Assembly (NCBI GenBank): GCA_014843695.1
Contig: CM026386.1
Location: 14,078,952-14,142,951, forward strand
DNA from: Archivesica marissinica
Lineage: Eukaryota > Mollusca > Bivalvia > Venerida > Vesicomyidae
Reading direction: 5' to 3'
Length of the DNA: 64,000 bases
The notes beneath the pieces are model-generated. The model was not told the origin of the DNA, did not search any database, and saw only the letters and a list, made by a program, of their open reading frames with translations. This document shows positions 47,390-59,423 of the stretch, piece by piece (the stretch's first letter is position 1; the number at the start of each line of letters is the position of its first letter). The position numbers and the translations under genes were made by a program.

Positions 47390-50300
47390 AGTCAGATGGA
47401 CGGACAGACAGACGGATGCTGGGTGGACAGACAGAGAGATGCTGGGTGGACAGACATACGGATGCTGGGTGGACAGACAGAGAGATGCTGGGTGGACAGA
47501 CATACGGATGCTGGGTGGACAGACAGACAGATGCTGGGTGGACAGACAGACGGATGCTGGGTGGACAGACAGATGGATGCTGGGTGGACAGACATACGGA
47601 TGCTGGGTGGACAGACAGATGGATGCTGGGTGGACAGACAGAGCGATGCTGGGTGGACAGACAGAGCGATGCTGGGTGGACAGACAGAGAGATGCTGGGT
47701 GGACAGACAGAGAGATGCTGGGTGGACAGACAGAGCGATGCTGGGTGGACAGACAGAGAGATGCTGGGTGGACAGACAGACGGATGCTGGGTGGACAGAC
47801 AGAGAGATGCTGGGGGACAGACAGAGCGATGCTGGGTGGACAGACAGACGGATGCTGGGTGGACAGACAGACAGATGCTGGGTGGACAGACAGACGGATG
47901 CTGGGTGGACAGACAGACGGATGCTGGGTGGACAGACAGATGGATGCTGGGTGGACAGACAGACGGATGCTGGGTGGACAGACAGACAGATGCTGGGTGG
48001 ACAGACAGACGGATGCTGGGTGAACAGACAGACGGATGCTGGGTGGACAGACAGACGGATGCTGGGTGGACAGACAGAGAGATGCTGGGTGGACAGACAG
48101 ACAGATGCTGGGTGGACAGACAGAGCGATGCTGGGTGGACAGACAGACGGATGCTGGGTGGACAGACAGACAGATGCTGGGTGGACAGACAGACAGATGC
48201 TGGGTGGACAGACAGACAGATGCTGGGTGGACAGACAGAGCGATGCTGGGTGGACAGACAGATGGATGCTGGGTGGACAGACAGAGAGATGCTGGGTGGA
48301 CAGACAGACAGATGCTGGGTGGACAGACAGAGCGATGCTGGGTGGACAGACAGACAGATGCTGGGTGGACAGACAGAGAGATGCTGGGTGGACAGACAGA
48401 GAGATGCTGGGTGGACAGACAGAGAGATGCTGGGTGGACAGGACAGATGCTGGGTGGACAGACAGAGAAACAGACAGACGGATGCTGGGTGGACAGACAG
48501 AGAGCTGGGTGGACAGACAGACAGATGCTGGGTGACAGAGCGATGCTGGGTGGACAGACAGAGAGAGATGACTGGGTGGACAGACAGACGGATGCTGGGG
48601 GACAGACAGACGGATGCTGGGTGGACAGACAGATGGATGCTGGGTGGACAGACAGACAGATGCTGGGTGGGTGGACAGACAGACAGATGCTGGGTGGACA
48701 GACAGATGGATGCTGTGTGGACAGACAGACACAGAGCGATGCTGGGTGGACAGACAGACGGATGCTGGGTGGACAGACAGATGGATGCTGGGTGGACAGA
48801 CAGACAGATGCTGGGTGGACAGACAGAGAGATGCTGGGTGGACAGAGACGGATGCTGGGTGGACAGACAGATGCTGGGTGGACAGACAGATGCTGGGTGG
48901 ATGACTGCTGGGTGGACAGACAGACACTGGGTGGACAGACAGACAGATGCTGGGTGCTGCTGGGTGGACAGACAGAGAGATGCTGGGGACAGACATGACA
49001 GACAGAGATGCTGGGTGACAGACATGCTGGGTGGACAGACATGCTGGGTGGACAGACAGAGATGCTGGGTGGACAGACAGACAGATGCTGGGTGACAGAT
49101 GCTGGGTGGGTGGACAGACAGAGCGATGCTGGGTGGACAGACAGAGAGATGCTGGGTGGACAGACAGATGCTGGGTGGACAGACAGATGGATGCTGTGTG
49201 GACAGACAGACCAGAATGCTGTGTGGACAGACAGACGGATGCTGGGTGGACAGACAGACAGATGCTGGGTGGACAGACAGATGGATGCTGTGTGGACAGA
49301 CAGACAGACAGAGATGCTGGATGCTGGGTGGACAGACAGACAGAGCGATGCTGGGTGGACAGACAGACAGATGCTGGGTGGACAGACAGATGGATGCTGT
49401 GTGGACAGACAGACCAATGCTGGGTGGACAGACAGAGCGATGCTGGGTGGACAGACAGAGCGATGCTGGGTGGACAGACAGAGCGATGCTGGGTGGACAG
49501 ACAGACCAATGCTGTGTGGACAGACAGACCAATGCTGTGTGGACAGACAGACCAATGCTGTGTGGACAGACAGACCAATGCTGTGTGACAGACAGACCAA
49601 TGCTGTGTGGACAGACAGACCAATGCTGTGTGGACAGACAGACCAATGCTGTGTGGACAGACAGACCAATGCTGTGTGGACAGACAGACCAATGCTGTGT
49701 GGACAGACAGACCAATGCTGTGTGGACAGACAGACCAATGCTGTGTGGACAGACAGACCAATGCTGTGTGGACAGACAGACCAATGCTGTGTGGACAGAC
49801 AGACCAATGCTGTGTGGACAGACAGACCAATGCTGTGTGGACAGACAGACCAATGCTGTGTGGACAGACAGACCAATGCTGTGTGGACAGACAGACCAAT
49901 GCTGTGTGGACAGACAGACCAATGCTGTGTGGACAGACAGACCAATGCTGTGTGGACAGACAGACCAATGCTGTGTGGACAGACAGACCAATGCTGTGTG
50001 GACAGACAGACCAATGCTGCAATGCTGTGTGGACAGACAGACCAATGCTGTGTGGACAGACAGACCAGTGTGGACAGACAGACCAATGCTGTGTGGACAG
50101 ACAGACCAATGCTGTGTGGACAGACAGACCAATGCTGTGTGGACAGACAGACCAATGCTGTGTGGACAGACAGACCAATGCTGGGTGGACAGACAGACCA
50201 ATGCTGGGTGGACAGACAGACCAATGCTGTGTGGACAGACAGACCAATGCTGGGTGGACAGACAGACCAATGCTGGGTGGACAGACAGACCAATGCTGGG

Positions 50301-50540
50301 TGGACAGACAGACCAATGCTGTGTGGACAGACAGACCAATGCTGTGTGGACAGACAGACCAATGCTGTGTGGACAGACAGACCAATGCTGTGTGGACAGA
50401 CAGACCAATGCTGTGTGGACAGACAGACCAATGCTGTGCGGACAGACAGACCAATGCTGGGTGGACAGACAGACCAATGATGTGTGGACAGACAGACCAA
50501 TGCTGTGTGGACAGACAGACCAATGCTATTTGGACAGATG
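47390..50540. repeat. 23-bp satellite array in two homogenised halves
   Basis: About 136 units of ATGCTGGGTGGACAGACAGA plus a 3-bp variable end. To about 49500 the units are mixed (CGG, GAG, GCG, CAG, TGG endings, mostly GGGTGG) with several slips near 48430-49100. After that they are almost uniformly CCA with TGTGTGGACAGACAGA. The period is not a multiple of 3 and the unit has no stop on the minus strand, so all three minus frames stay open for about 3 kb. It is not a gene. Confidence 0.97.
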
Positions 50541-50996
50541 ACGAATGGTGAGCCTAACATACTTTGAACAACGAGACAGACAAGACAATGTGTGACCAGA
50601 CAGATAAGTACAAGATAGCCAGCCTGCACTGTGCATGAATCAAGAAAGTAGAGCATGTTCCCATTGTAATACATCTCTATAAAACCACAATATCACTCCC
50701 CATTAGTGAATTATGGCATATAACACATAAAATCTCACTCCCATTCAAACATGACAATATGTTTTCCATTTTAGGTAGGACAACATTTAAGTGCTTGTCA
50801 CAGAGATAAATATCTTGTATATGAAAGATCAATAACATATTAAATGTATGAATATAGTTATAAATTTATTTGAGCCACTTGAACCAGAGTTCATTGTCAT
50901 AAAATTTACATCACATTATCTCATATCTATTATTTCGTAAAGTTAATCCTCTATGAAGCCTATTAATGTGAATATCAACAGCAATTGTAAGGAACA
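50541..50996. other. AT-rich spacer
   Basis: No gene, tandem repeat or recognised element is visible between the 23-bp array and the next SINE-A. Confidence 0.4.
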
Positions 50997-51285
50997 GCCG
51001 GATCTATAGTCCAGTGGTAACACGCTGGACTGGTATTCCAGGGATCGCAGGTTTGATCCCCCGTCTGACCATAATAAAATTAACAGTCTTTCAGATGGGA
51101 CGTTAAACCGAGGTATCGTGTCGGTGCTGTACACCGTGCACGTAAAAGAACCAGAGGGGACTCTGGAATGGGTCTCTGTCTGTATCATTACACTATCCTC
51201 CAACAATCTAAAATGACTAATCTCTTCAGGAGGCATCGCTCATATGGGCAACCGGTAGCGACGATAAATAAACGGAAAACACACA
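50997..51285 (+). mobile_element. SINE-A, full length
   Basis: The intact head (GCCGGATCTATAGTCCAGTG, CTGGACTGGTATTCCAG, GGTTTGATCCC), the body with CTTTCAGATGGGACGTTAAA and TGGGTCTCTGTCTGTATCAT, and the tail GGTAGCGACGATAAATAAAC, GGAAAACACACAA. Its tail is the first unit of the array that follows. Confidence 0.93.
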
Positions 51286-51770
51286 ACTCTAAAATGACTA
51301 ATATCTTCAGGAGGCGTCGCTCATATGGGCAACCGGTAGCGACGATAAATAAACGGAAAACACACAACTCTAAAATGACTAATATCTTCAGGAGGCGTCG
51401 CTCATATGGGCAACCGGTAGCGACGATAAATAAACGGAAAACACACAACTCTAAAATGACTAATATCTTCAGGAGGCGTCGCTCATATGGGCAACCGGTA
51501 GCGACGATAAATAAACGGAAAACACACAACTCTAAAATGACTAATATCTTCAGGAGGCGTCGCTCATATGGGCAACCGGTAGCGACGATAAATAAACGGA
51601 AAACACACAACTCTAAAATGACTAATATCTTCAGGAGGCGTCGCTCATATGGGCAACCGGTAGCGACGATAAATAAACGGAAAACACACAACTCTAAAAT
51701 GACTAATATCTTCAGGAGGCGTCGCTCATATGGGCAACCGGTAACCGGTAGCGACGATAAATAAACGTAA
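51206..51770. repeat. 81-bp minisatellite made of the SINE-A 3' tail
   Basis: Seven units at an 81-bp period, each CTAAAATGACTAATATCTTC, AGGAGGCGTCGCTCATATGG, GCAACCGGTAGCGACGATAA, ATAAACGGAAAACACACAAC. This is exactly the last part of SINE-A. The last unit has a duplicated ACCGGTA and reverts to the family's CGTAAAAC ending. With 27 codons per unit it is open on both strands, but it is not coding. Confidence 0.96.
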
Positions 51771-52006
51771 AACCACCAATAGTAAGGATATCAACCTAAT
51801 GTAGTTCAGGTGTGTAGCTACATGTACACATGTACGCAAAAACGCAGCCATGTACACATCATTTGTAATAAACGAAACATTTAAATAGTCCAACAAATGG
51901 AATAATAATTGATTAGTCGCCCAAATGCATTTATGCGGTGGCGACTTTAAATAAACTTATATAGTCAGTCAGATAATAACTGAAGGACTTAACTTTATTT
52001 CCGCAG

Positions 52007-52378
52007 GAGGATGCATGCCCCCAATACCCTCACCCCCATATCGTCTGGTCGCCCCAGTACCTAGTCTGGGTACCAGCCTTGTCGATTTTTCACTTTTTTG
52101 ATTCTGGCAAAATGACATTATCAGAAACTCAATACGGCCCAATTAATGGTCTCGGTGTTAAAATATATTTATTTGACTGTCCAGGCAAAATATATCGACG
52201 CCTGTTCCCAGGTTACACGGTACCCTCAACCACATATCATCTGGTCGCACTTTCAATGCTCCCATATTTACGTACACATAATTTTGGTCTGGCTACGCCC
52301 CTGTACACAGGATATCAACTTCCATCTTGGATTGCCATTAACCAAACCTATTTGGATATAACCTTTAGATATGAATGA
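52007..52378 (+). other. Unassigned open frame after an acceptor-like site
   Basis: TTTATTTCCGCAG is followed by 123 open codons, ending in a TGA within the first 44-bp repeat unit. The reading has two similar stretches (HIVWSPQY and YHLVALSM), so it may be a degenerate duplication rather than an exon. No family is recognised and no donor or partner exon is seen. Confidence 0.18.
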
Positions 52379-52845
52379 ATATAAACACAACTTATTTGGA
52401 TATAACCTTTAGATATGAATGAATATCAACAAAACTTATTTGGATATAACCTTTAGATATGAATGAATATCAACACAACTTATTTGGATATAACCTTTAG
52501 ATATGAATGAATATCAACAAAACTTATTTGGATATAACCTTTAGATATGAATGAATATAAACACAACTTATTTGAATATAACCTTTAGATATGAATGAAT
52601 ATAAACACAACTTATTTGGATATAACCTTTAGATATGAATGAATATCAACACAACTTATGTGGATATAACCTTTAGATATGAATGAATATCAACACAACT
52701 TATTTGGATATAACCTTTAGATATGAATGAATATCAACACAACTTATTTGGATATAACCTTTAGATATGAATGAATATAAACACAACTTATGTGGATATA
52801 ACCTTTAGATATGAATGAATATCAACACAACTTATTTGGATACCA
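52350..52845. repeat. 44-bp minisatellite
   Basis: About 11 units of TTATTTGGATATAACCTTTA, GATATGAATGAATATCAACA, CAAC. Variants alternate between ATCAACA and ATAAACA. Confidence 0.95.
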
Positions 52846-52929
52846 CTCATGTCTCGTGGAATGATTAGCCCCACCCTTTTTAAATTTTATTTTTTAAACT
52901 TGTCCTCCCTTTCACAAAGATGTACTGCC

Positions 52930-53485
52930 TTATACTGCCTCTTTTGATCAATCACTGTAAGTTAGCAACATTATCTAGGGGCTAACCCCCCAAAATACCC
53001 CGCCATGCACCTCAAATTGCACTCTGCCTCTTTTTATCAATCACCGTAAGCTAGAAACATTAGCTAGGGGCTAACCCCCCAAAATACCCCGCCATGCACC
53101 TCAAATTGCACACTGCCTCTTTTTATCAATCACCGTAAGCTAGAAACATTAGCTAGGGGCTAACCCCCAAAATACCCCGCCATGCACCTCAAATTGCACT
53201 CTGCCTCTTTTTATCAATCACCGTAAGCTAGAAACATTAGCTAGGGGCTAACCCCCAAAATACCCCGCCACGCACCTCAAATTGCACTCTGCCTCTTTTG
53301 ATCAATAACCGTAAGCTAGCAACATTAGCTAGGGGCTAACTCCCCCAAAATACCCTCGCCACGCACCTCAAATTGCACTCTGCCTCTTTTGATCAATCAC
53401 TGTAAGCTAGAAACATTAGCTAGGGGCTAACCCCCAAAATACCCCGCCACGCACCTCAAATTGCACTCTGCCTCTTTTCTGACCC
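52930..53485. repeat. ~88-bp minisatellite, six units
   Basis: The unit contains GATCAATCACCGTAAGCTAG, AAACATTAGCTAGGGGCTAA, CCCCCAAAATACCCCGCCA and CACCTCAAATTGCACTCTGC. The C-run length varies between copies, which shifts the period from 87 to 89 bp. Confidence 0.94.
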
Positions 53486-53544
53486 ACCCTGGCCATTTTT
53501 CCCACTCTAAAATAAACCCTATTTAACACTATCTGCCTCACTTA

Positions 53545-55030
53545 ATGAGATGTTTAGCCTGTCCCTGACAAGCACCTCCCAGTCATACTCAGCATTGAGT
53601 AACAAGTAGATATTGATGAGATGTTTAGCCTGTCCCTGACAAGCACCTCCCAGCCATACTCAGCATTGAGTAACAAGTAGATATTGATGAGATGTTTAGC
53701 CTGTCCCTGACAAGCACCTCCCAGCCATACTCAGCATTGAGTAACAAGTAGATATTGATGAGATGTTTAGCCTGTCCCTGACAAGCACCTCCCAGCCATA
53801 CTCAGCATTGAGTAACAAGTAGATATTGATGAGATGTTTAGCCTGTCCCTGACAAGCACCTCCCAGCCATACTCAGCATTGAGTAACAAGTAGATATTGA
53901 TGAGATGTTTAGCCTGTCCCTGACAAGCACCTCCCAGCCATACTCAGCATTGAGTAACAAGTAGATATTGATGAGATGTTTAGCCTGTCCCTGACAAGCA
54001 CCTCCCAGCCATACTCAGCATTGAGTAACAAGTAGATATTGATGAGATGTTTAGCCTGTCCCTGACAAGCACCTCCCAGCCATACTCAGCATTGAGTAAC
54101 AAGTAGATGTTAATGAGATGTTTAGCCTGTCCCTGACAAGCACCTCCCAGCCATACTCAGCATTGAGTAACAAGTAGATGTTAATGAGATGTTTAGCCTG
54201 TCCCTGACAAGCACCTCCCAGCCATACTCAGCATTGAGTAACAAGTAGATGTTAATGAGATGTTTAGCCTGTCCCTGACAAGCACCTCCCAGCCATACTC
54301 AGCATTGAGTAACAAGTAGATGTTAATGAGATGTTTAGCCTGTCCCTGACAAGCACCTCCCAGCCATACTCAGCATTGAGTAACAAGTAGATGTTAATGA
54401 GATGTTTAGCCTGTCCCCGACAAGCACCTCCAGCCATACTCAGCATTGAGTAACAAGTAGATGTTAATGAGATGTTTAGCCTGTCCCTGACAAGCACCTC
54501 CCAGCCATACTCAGCATTGAGTAACAAGTAGATGTTAATGAGATGTTTAGCCTGTCCCTGACAAGCACCTCCCAGCCATACTCAGCATTGAGTAACAAGT
54601 AGATGTTAATGAGATGTTTAGCCTGTCCCCGACAAGCACCTCCCAGCCATACTCAGCATTGAGTAACAAGTAGATGTTAATGAGATGTTTAGCCTGTCCC
54701 TGACAAGCACCTCCCAGCCATACTCAGCATTGAGTAACAAGTAGATGTTAATGAGATGTTTAGCCTGTCCCTGACAAGCACCTCCCAGCCATACTCAGCA
54801 TTGAGTAACAAGTAGATGTTAATGAGATGTTTAGCCTGTCCCTGACAAGCACCTCCCAGCCATACTCAGCATTGAGTAACAAGTAGATGTTAATGAGATG
54901 TTTAGCCTGTCCCTGACAAGCACCTCCCAGCCATACTCAGCATTGAGTAACAAGTAGATGTTAATGAGATGTTTAGCCTGTCCCTGACAAGCACCTCCCA
55001 GACATACTCAGCATTGAGTAACAAGTAAAT
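53545..55030. repeat. 71-bp minisatellite, about 21 units
   Basis: GAGATGTTTAGCCTGTCCCT, GACAAGCACCTCCCAGCCAT, ACTCAGCATTGAGTAACAAG at a 71-bp period. The first seven units end TAGATATTGAT and the rest TAGATGTTAAT, so two homogenised blocks are visible. It is conspicuously uniform. Confidence 0.97.
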
Positions 55031-55102
55031 GTTGAGATTCGGAAGATATTTTGGAAATATTTGCACTCATTTTGAGTTTTAACTAACGGTGACCTATTTG
55101 AA

Positions 55103-55278
55103 TACAGTCAAACCTGCCTTATGCAGCTAGCCAAGGGAATCACAGAAAGTGGCTACTTATCACAGGTGGCTGCTTAATAGAGGTCAAATATATACTAAAA
55201 CAACATATTGGGAATCTGGAAACTGGCTGCTTAATACAGGTTGGTTGCTTAATGAAGGTGCCCACTGGTTTGACTGTA
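55103..55278. mobile_element. MITE with TACAGTCAAACC ends, copy 1
   Basis: The left end TACAGTCAAACCTGCCTTAT faces GGTTTGACTGTA on the right. The interior repeats GTGGCTGCTTAATAGAGG-type blocks. The interior blocks recur at 59705-59843. Outer TA suits a Tc1/mariner-type target (inference). Confidence 0.75.
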
Positions 55279-55494
55279 CTGTAATATTGAAATGAGGATT
55301 TGATCCAATGGTCATTGCTATCCAGTTTCATGATGACTGGACCAGCAGTTCAGGCGGAGCTGTCGCTTGACGACAGACACTGAGAAGGATCACAAAATCT
55401 GACCTTGAGCATTTTCCTTAGGCACAGTGCTCGGGTGATCTAAAAATACTTAGAGATTCTAAAATCACAATGCAGTATTTATTATCTTTCAATA

Positions 55495-55878
55495 TAATGA
55501 GAGACATCAGTCAGTTACTGCCCCTGAATACTCTCTAAAAGTAGATAGGTCCTATTAAGTGTTTTCCTCTGTTTTTATCGTTGTTTCTTTTGCACAACAT
55601 GCTAGCAATTTGATTCCACTATCGCTTTTTATGCGTATTAAATTACTATATCTCGACAGATCTCATACAGTATGCGCAATGGGTACTTATTTGTAAAATA
55701 ATGGTATCAGTTAATTAACACGATTTCGATAAAATCACATATATCATACCGCAACATCTGGTTAGGGAACAACAGTATAAACAAAGGATTCTAACTAAAA
55801 GAACCTATTCACATTTGGAATAAATAAGACCTTATATGCCAAGGGAGGTAATAGAAAATTAGAGATGTCTCTCACTAT
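55495..55878. mobile_element. MITE with AATGAGAGACATC ends, copy 2
   Basis: The left end TAATGAGAGACATCAGTCAG faces GAGATGTCTCTCACTA on the right. The interior is the reverse complement of the copy at 22909 (for example TAGATAGGTCCTATTAAGTG, TATCATACCGCAACATCTGG). It abuts the next element with no spacer. Confidence 0.88.
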
Positions 55879-55879
55879 G

Positions 55880-56127
55880 TTAACCCATTTCATTCTGGAT
55901 ACATTTAAAGGCTTTTGCAAACAACATAGATCCAGATCAGCCGCAGCGTGATGCTGCGTGCTGATCAGGATCTATGTTGTTTGATACATAGCCAAGTGTC
56001 CTAGCAAAGATCATCTGAATAGCAAACAGCATAGAGTCTGATCAGACGGCACGTTCCGTGGCGGCTGATCTGGCTCTATGTTTTTTGCAAATACTGTTTG
56101 AACGGTATCCAGAATGAAATGGGTTAA
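55880..56127. mobile_element. piggyBac-like MITE with a strong palindromic centre
   Basis: The left end TTAACCCATTTCATTCTGGA, TAC faces GTATCCAGAATGAAATGGGT, TAA on the right. The centre has CAAACAACATAGATCCAGAT facing ATCAGGATCTATGTTGTTTG, followed by a second partial hairpin (AACAGCATAGAGTCTGATCA). Confidence 0.88.
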
Positions 56128-56389
56128 ACTGTTTTGTTTGTTCGAGCTTATATAGGTCTGCCCACCCGTAGGTCACTTAGCCGTCAAGGCTTCCCCACCG
56201 CACGTCTCAAGCATATATTTCTGATGTCCAATGGGATAAATATTTATATAAATAGCTCGTTTTGTTGTTTGATTGGTTAATGTTATACTTCAATGGGTAT
56301 AAAACAAGAAATCGAGTATTGACATATAAACAGTATTTTTATTTATTCTCCAAATATGCTTGTTTTGTTTGTTAGTTTTGGGTTTCACG

Positions 56390-56626
56390 CCTGCATCAGC
56401 ACCATTTTGGGCTATATCGCTGGCGGGCAGTTTACCTAACAACACCTTTCCTGGGCAGGCTCCAGCGCTTAACCAGTACTTGGTGCACCAATCTCCGTAA
56501 GAAACTGCAAACTTTTTCATATAAATGAGACACGACCTGAGCAGGGCTCGAACCTGTGACCATCAGTGATGATAGGTTACAGTGGTATACAAGTCAGACA
56601 CCGTAACCACTTGACCACGGAAGTGG
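56390..56626 (-). mobile_element. SINE-F with tRNA-like head
   Basis: GGCGGGCAGTTTACCTAACA, CTGGGCAGGCTCCAGCGCTT, AACCAGTACTTGGTGCACCA, GACACGACCTGAGCAGGGCT lead to the box-B complement GGCTCGAACCTGTGACC and a head ending GTAACCACTTGACCACGGAA. The 3' tail seen in other copies is replaced by unrelated sequence. Confidence 0.78.
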
Positions 56627-57103
56627 ACTCTCCAAATATGACTGATGGGTAGAAAAGTTGTACACGACAGATTCTGACAATGCTAGTAATGTTGTGGAGA
56701 TGGTCTTCAAAATAAACATATCTCTCAATTCATAAACATGATAAACCTCATTCAATTCATAAACAAATTCATAAACATAATTTTTTTAATAGTATGTGTA
56801 CTCATGGGAGCTTGCAATTGTATCCATAAAGCTGCCGCATCTTGTATCTCTAGCCCAAGACACCCTCCTCCTGTCTCAAGATGTATGGAGGCGGGGTCTT
56901 TAATAAGGCAAAAGATACAAAACATTTACATTAACTCTTTGCATGCTGGGTAAAATAAAGGCTATAAATATCATGGAAAAACAATTAGAATTGTTTGTTA
57001 GGGCACAACATTATTGAAATTGCAGGAAATGTTTGATTGTTATTTTCGCCGCTAGTGTGCAAAATGTTCCGCATATTTTATGTATAGGATACAAGTTGAA
57101 AAC

Positions 57104-57178
57104 CATCCAATATGTAAAATATTGGACTGTGTGAGGTGCGTAGCGCCGAAGACAGTACCAATATTTTACATATTGGAT
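57104..57178. repeat. Inverted repeat
   Basis: TCCAATATGTAAAATATTGG and CCAATATTTTACATATTGGA face each other around a ~35-bp loop rich in GC (GAGGTGCGTAGCGCCGAAGA). It is perfect over 20 bp. Confidence 0.88.
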
Positions 57179-57397
57179 CGGTTTGAGGCTTAAATCTTAC
57201 TTAAAACACACACTTATATAAGAAGATCCTACAAATTAAAACTGTTAATTTCCTGCATGTACGCTTAGTATTTAAATATAATACTCGGGCCTTTTGACAC
57301 CAGTCCAATATTAATAGTAATGGACTGCAAGTACAAAGGTATTACGTCACGACAATGTTTTAAATCCAAATATTATGCAGTTTGTACAATATACATG

Positions 57398-58496
57398 TAG
57401 AGTGGTGGAACCTATGCTCGGCGTAAATCCCACAGTATAAAATGTTAATTGCACATGCCGTATATTATTATTTTCTTAAGTCGTGAAAACAACTTTCAAA
57501 ACACTCTTGTTGACAGTTTTAGCTTTATCCCGTGACCTTGGTGCTCAATACAGCTATCGCAACGGTGTCGGTTGGCACCCGTTTATATGGGGAACTGAAA
57601 GACTTCAGGGCAGCTATGCACGGCGTACTTGTTATTTTTTATTTATCCACCATTACTTGTTGAATACGGTATCTTATTTGGATATAGTTCATCATTGAGT
57701 AAAAACTCTTATTGGTAGTAATCAGATATGGTATAGAAACTATCTTTCGGGTTAGGTGTAAGATTTTTTAAATTCGGATAGCTACCTGAATTGCTCATAC
57801 ACGGTATTAATTTCGGTGGAAATATTCTCCCAATGATTTGTTTGTTTATATTCGTCTGCTGGACCAGTCACATGACAATTGCATCAGCCTACCTATACAC
57901 GCAACGGAATGCTATTGAACCATGCTTCAGCTCTGTCAGATATATTAGCCTAGAACTATATAAATATTTTAATTACGGATGAAAATAGAAAATACACCGA
58001 GCATAGGAATACGCCGAGCATAGGAAAACGCCGAGCATAGGAATACGCCGAGCATAGGAATACGCCGAGCATAGGAATACGCCGAGCATAGGACTACGCC
58101 GAGCATAGGAATACGCTGAGCATAGGACTACATCAAGCATAGGAATACGCCGAGCATAGGACTACGCCGAGCATAGGAATACGCCGAGCATAGGAATACG
58201 CCGAGCATAGAACTACACCGAGCATAGGAATACGCCGAGCATAGGACTACACCGAGCATAGGAATACGCCGAGCATAGGAATACGCCGAGCATAGAACTA
58301 CACCGAGCATAGGAATACGCTGACCATAGGACTACACCGAGCATAGGAATACGCCGAGCATAGGAATACGCCGAGCACAGGAATACACCTAGCATAGGAA
58401 TAAGCCGAGCATAGAACTACACCGAGCATAGGAATACGCCGAGCATAGGACTATGCCGAGCATAGGAATACGCTGAGCATAGGTTCCACCACTCTA
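57398..58496. mobile_element. TIR element whose right end has become a 17-bp array
   Basis: The left end TAGAGTGGTGGAACCTATGC, TCGGCGTA and the right end TACGCTGAGCATAGGTTCCA, CCACTCTA are inverted copies. TA borders suit a Tc1/mariner-type insertion (inference). The interior 57426-57990 has two short frames (57483, 57791) without recognisable domains, so no transposase is visible. Confidence 0.8.
57991..58485. repeat. 17-bp minisatellite made of the element's terminal repeat
   Basis: About 29 units of CGCCGAGCATAGGAATA, with CGCCGAGCATAGGACTA variants. The unit is the inner 15 bp of the terminal repeat at 57398 inverted. The last unit runs straight into the outer right end (GGTTCCACCACTCTA). 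Confidence 0.96.
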
Positions 58497-58604
58497 TATA
58501 CACATATCAATTAATAGAAAAAGGATCAGACTGAAAGACACAGGGTCTTGAATAGCACATCGACAAAACTTGTGGTAGCATATGGATACAATTTCAAGCG
58601 TCTG

Positions 58605-58843
58605 TGGAAGTCGTGATTGCTCAGTGGTAGCGTGTTCGCTTCATGTGCGAAAGGCCTCAAGTTCGAGCCCCGCTGGAGCCGTTGCGATTGTGTCCCTAGG
58701 CAAGGCATTTAAATTCCACGTTGCCTCTTCTCTCTCTCCTTCGTGGCGATGGATTCCATCAGGAATGAGGTCTCGAGAGTGATTAATATAAGTTATAAGA
58801 ACTTGTTTCGCAATCGAACTAAAATAATTTTGTATAAACTAAG
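58605..58843 (+). mobile_element. SINE-B
   Basis: AGTCGTGATTGCTCAGTGGT, TTCGCTTCATGTGCGAA, CAAGTTCGAGCCCC, CCCTAGGCAAGGCATTTAAA, GGTCTCGAGAGTGATTAATA, CGCAATCGAACTAAAATAAT. It is full length and moderately diverged in the head. Confidence 0.9.
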
Positions 58844-59423
58844 CTCTAACCTAAAAACATATACCATTAATCATGAAAAACATATTAGATTGCACGAAAG
58901 TGATAAACACCAAGAGGGCAACAACCGTCTCCATAACCTACACAATAATCTAGGGCAAACTTAAACATTTGTACTATATATAAATATATATATATATCAA
59001 CGGCAAGCATCTAGGACAAAGTGTGATATCTCTAATGTCTCTCTCCATATAGTTATCTATGTGCACTACTTTACCCACAGTTTCAAGCCAGTATTTTACA
59101 GGCCAACAAATACAAATATTTCATCATTTGGAAAGATAACGCGGCAACTTTGTCCTCTTATACAACTGCACGTACATATGATACCTTTCAAATGAAATGA
59201 ATTACCAGCAGCTAAGCTCCACTAGTCATGTTACTGAATAGGTGTTTTAAGATCACATGACCCAGCTATTTAAAATGTACATTGGGCGACATGGTGTACA
59301 CGCTACCGATTACATGCAACTGGCTGCACAATGTTCTGAATACAGGTTTAGACCGGCCCGGGCTCCTAAAGAAAATATCCAAATTTTATTTAAATAACGT
59401 ATACAATTACATGTATCTTGTTA
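58844..59423. other. AT-rich intergenic sequence
   Basis: No gene is seen. A short (AT)n run at about 58975-58998 is the only simple repeat. Confidence 0.4.

Noticed and set aside
47367..50674. Minus- and plus-strand open frames of up to about 1100 codons
   Set aside because: They are translations of the 23-bp satellite in several overlapping frames; no splice, start or domain evidence exists.
51168..51764. 198-codon and 167-codon repeat proteins
   Set aside because: These are translations of the SINE-A tail array; the 81-bp unit is 27 codons long.
57483..57698. Small secreted protein (hydrophobic N-terminus)
   Set aside because: It starts with GTG, lies inside a non-autonomous TIR element, has no recognised domain and no splice partner.
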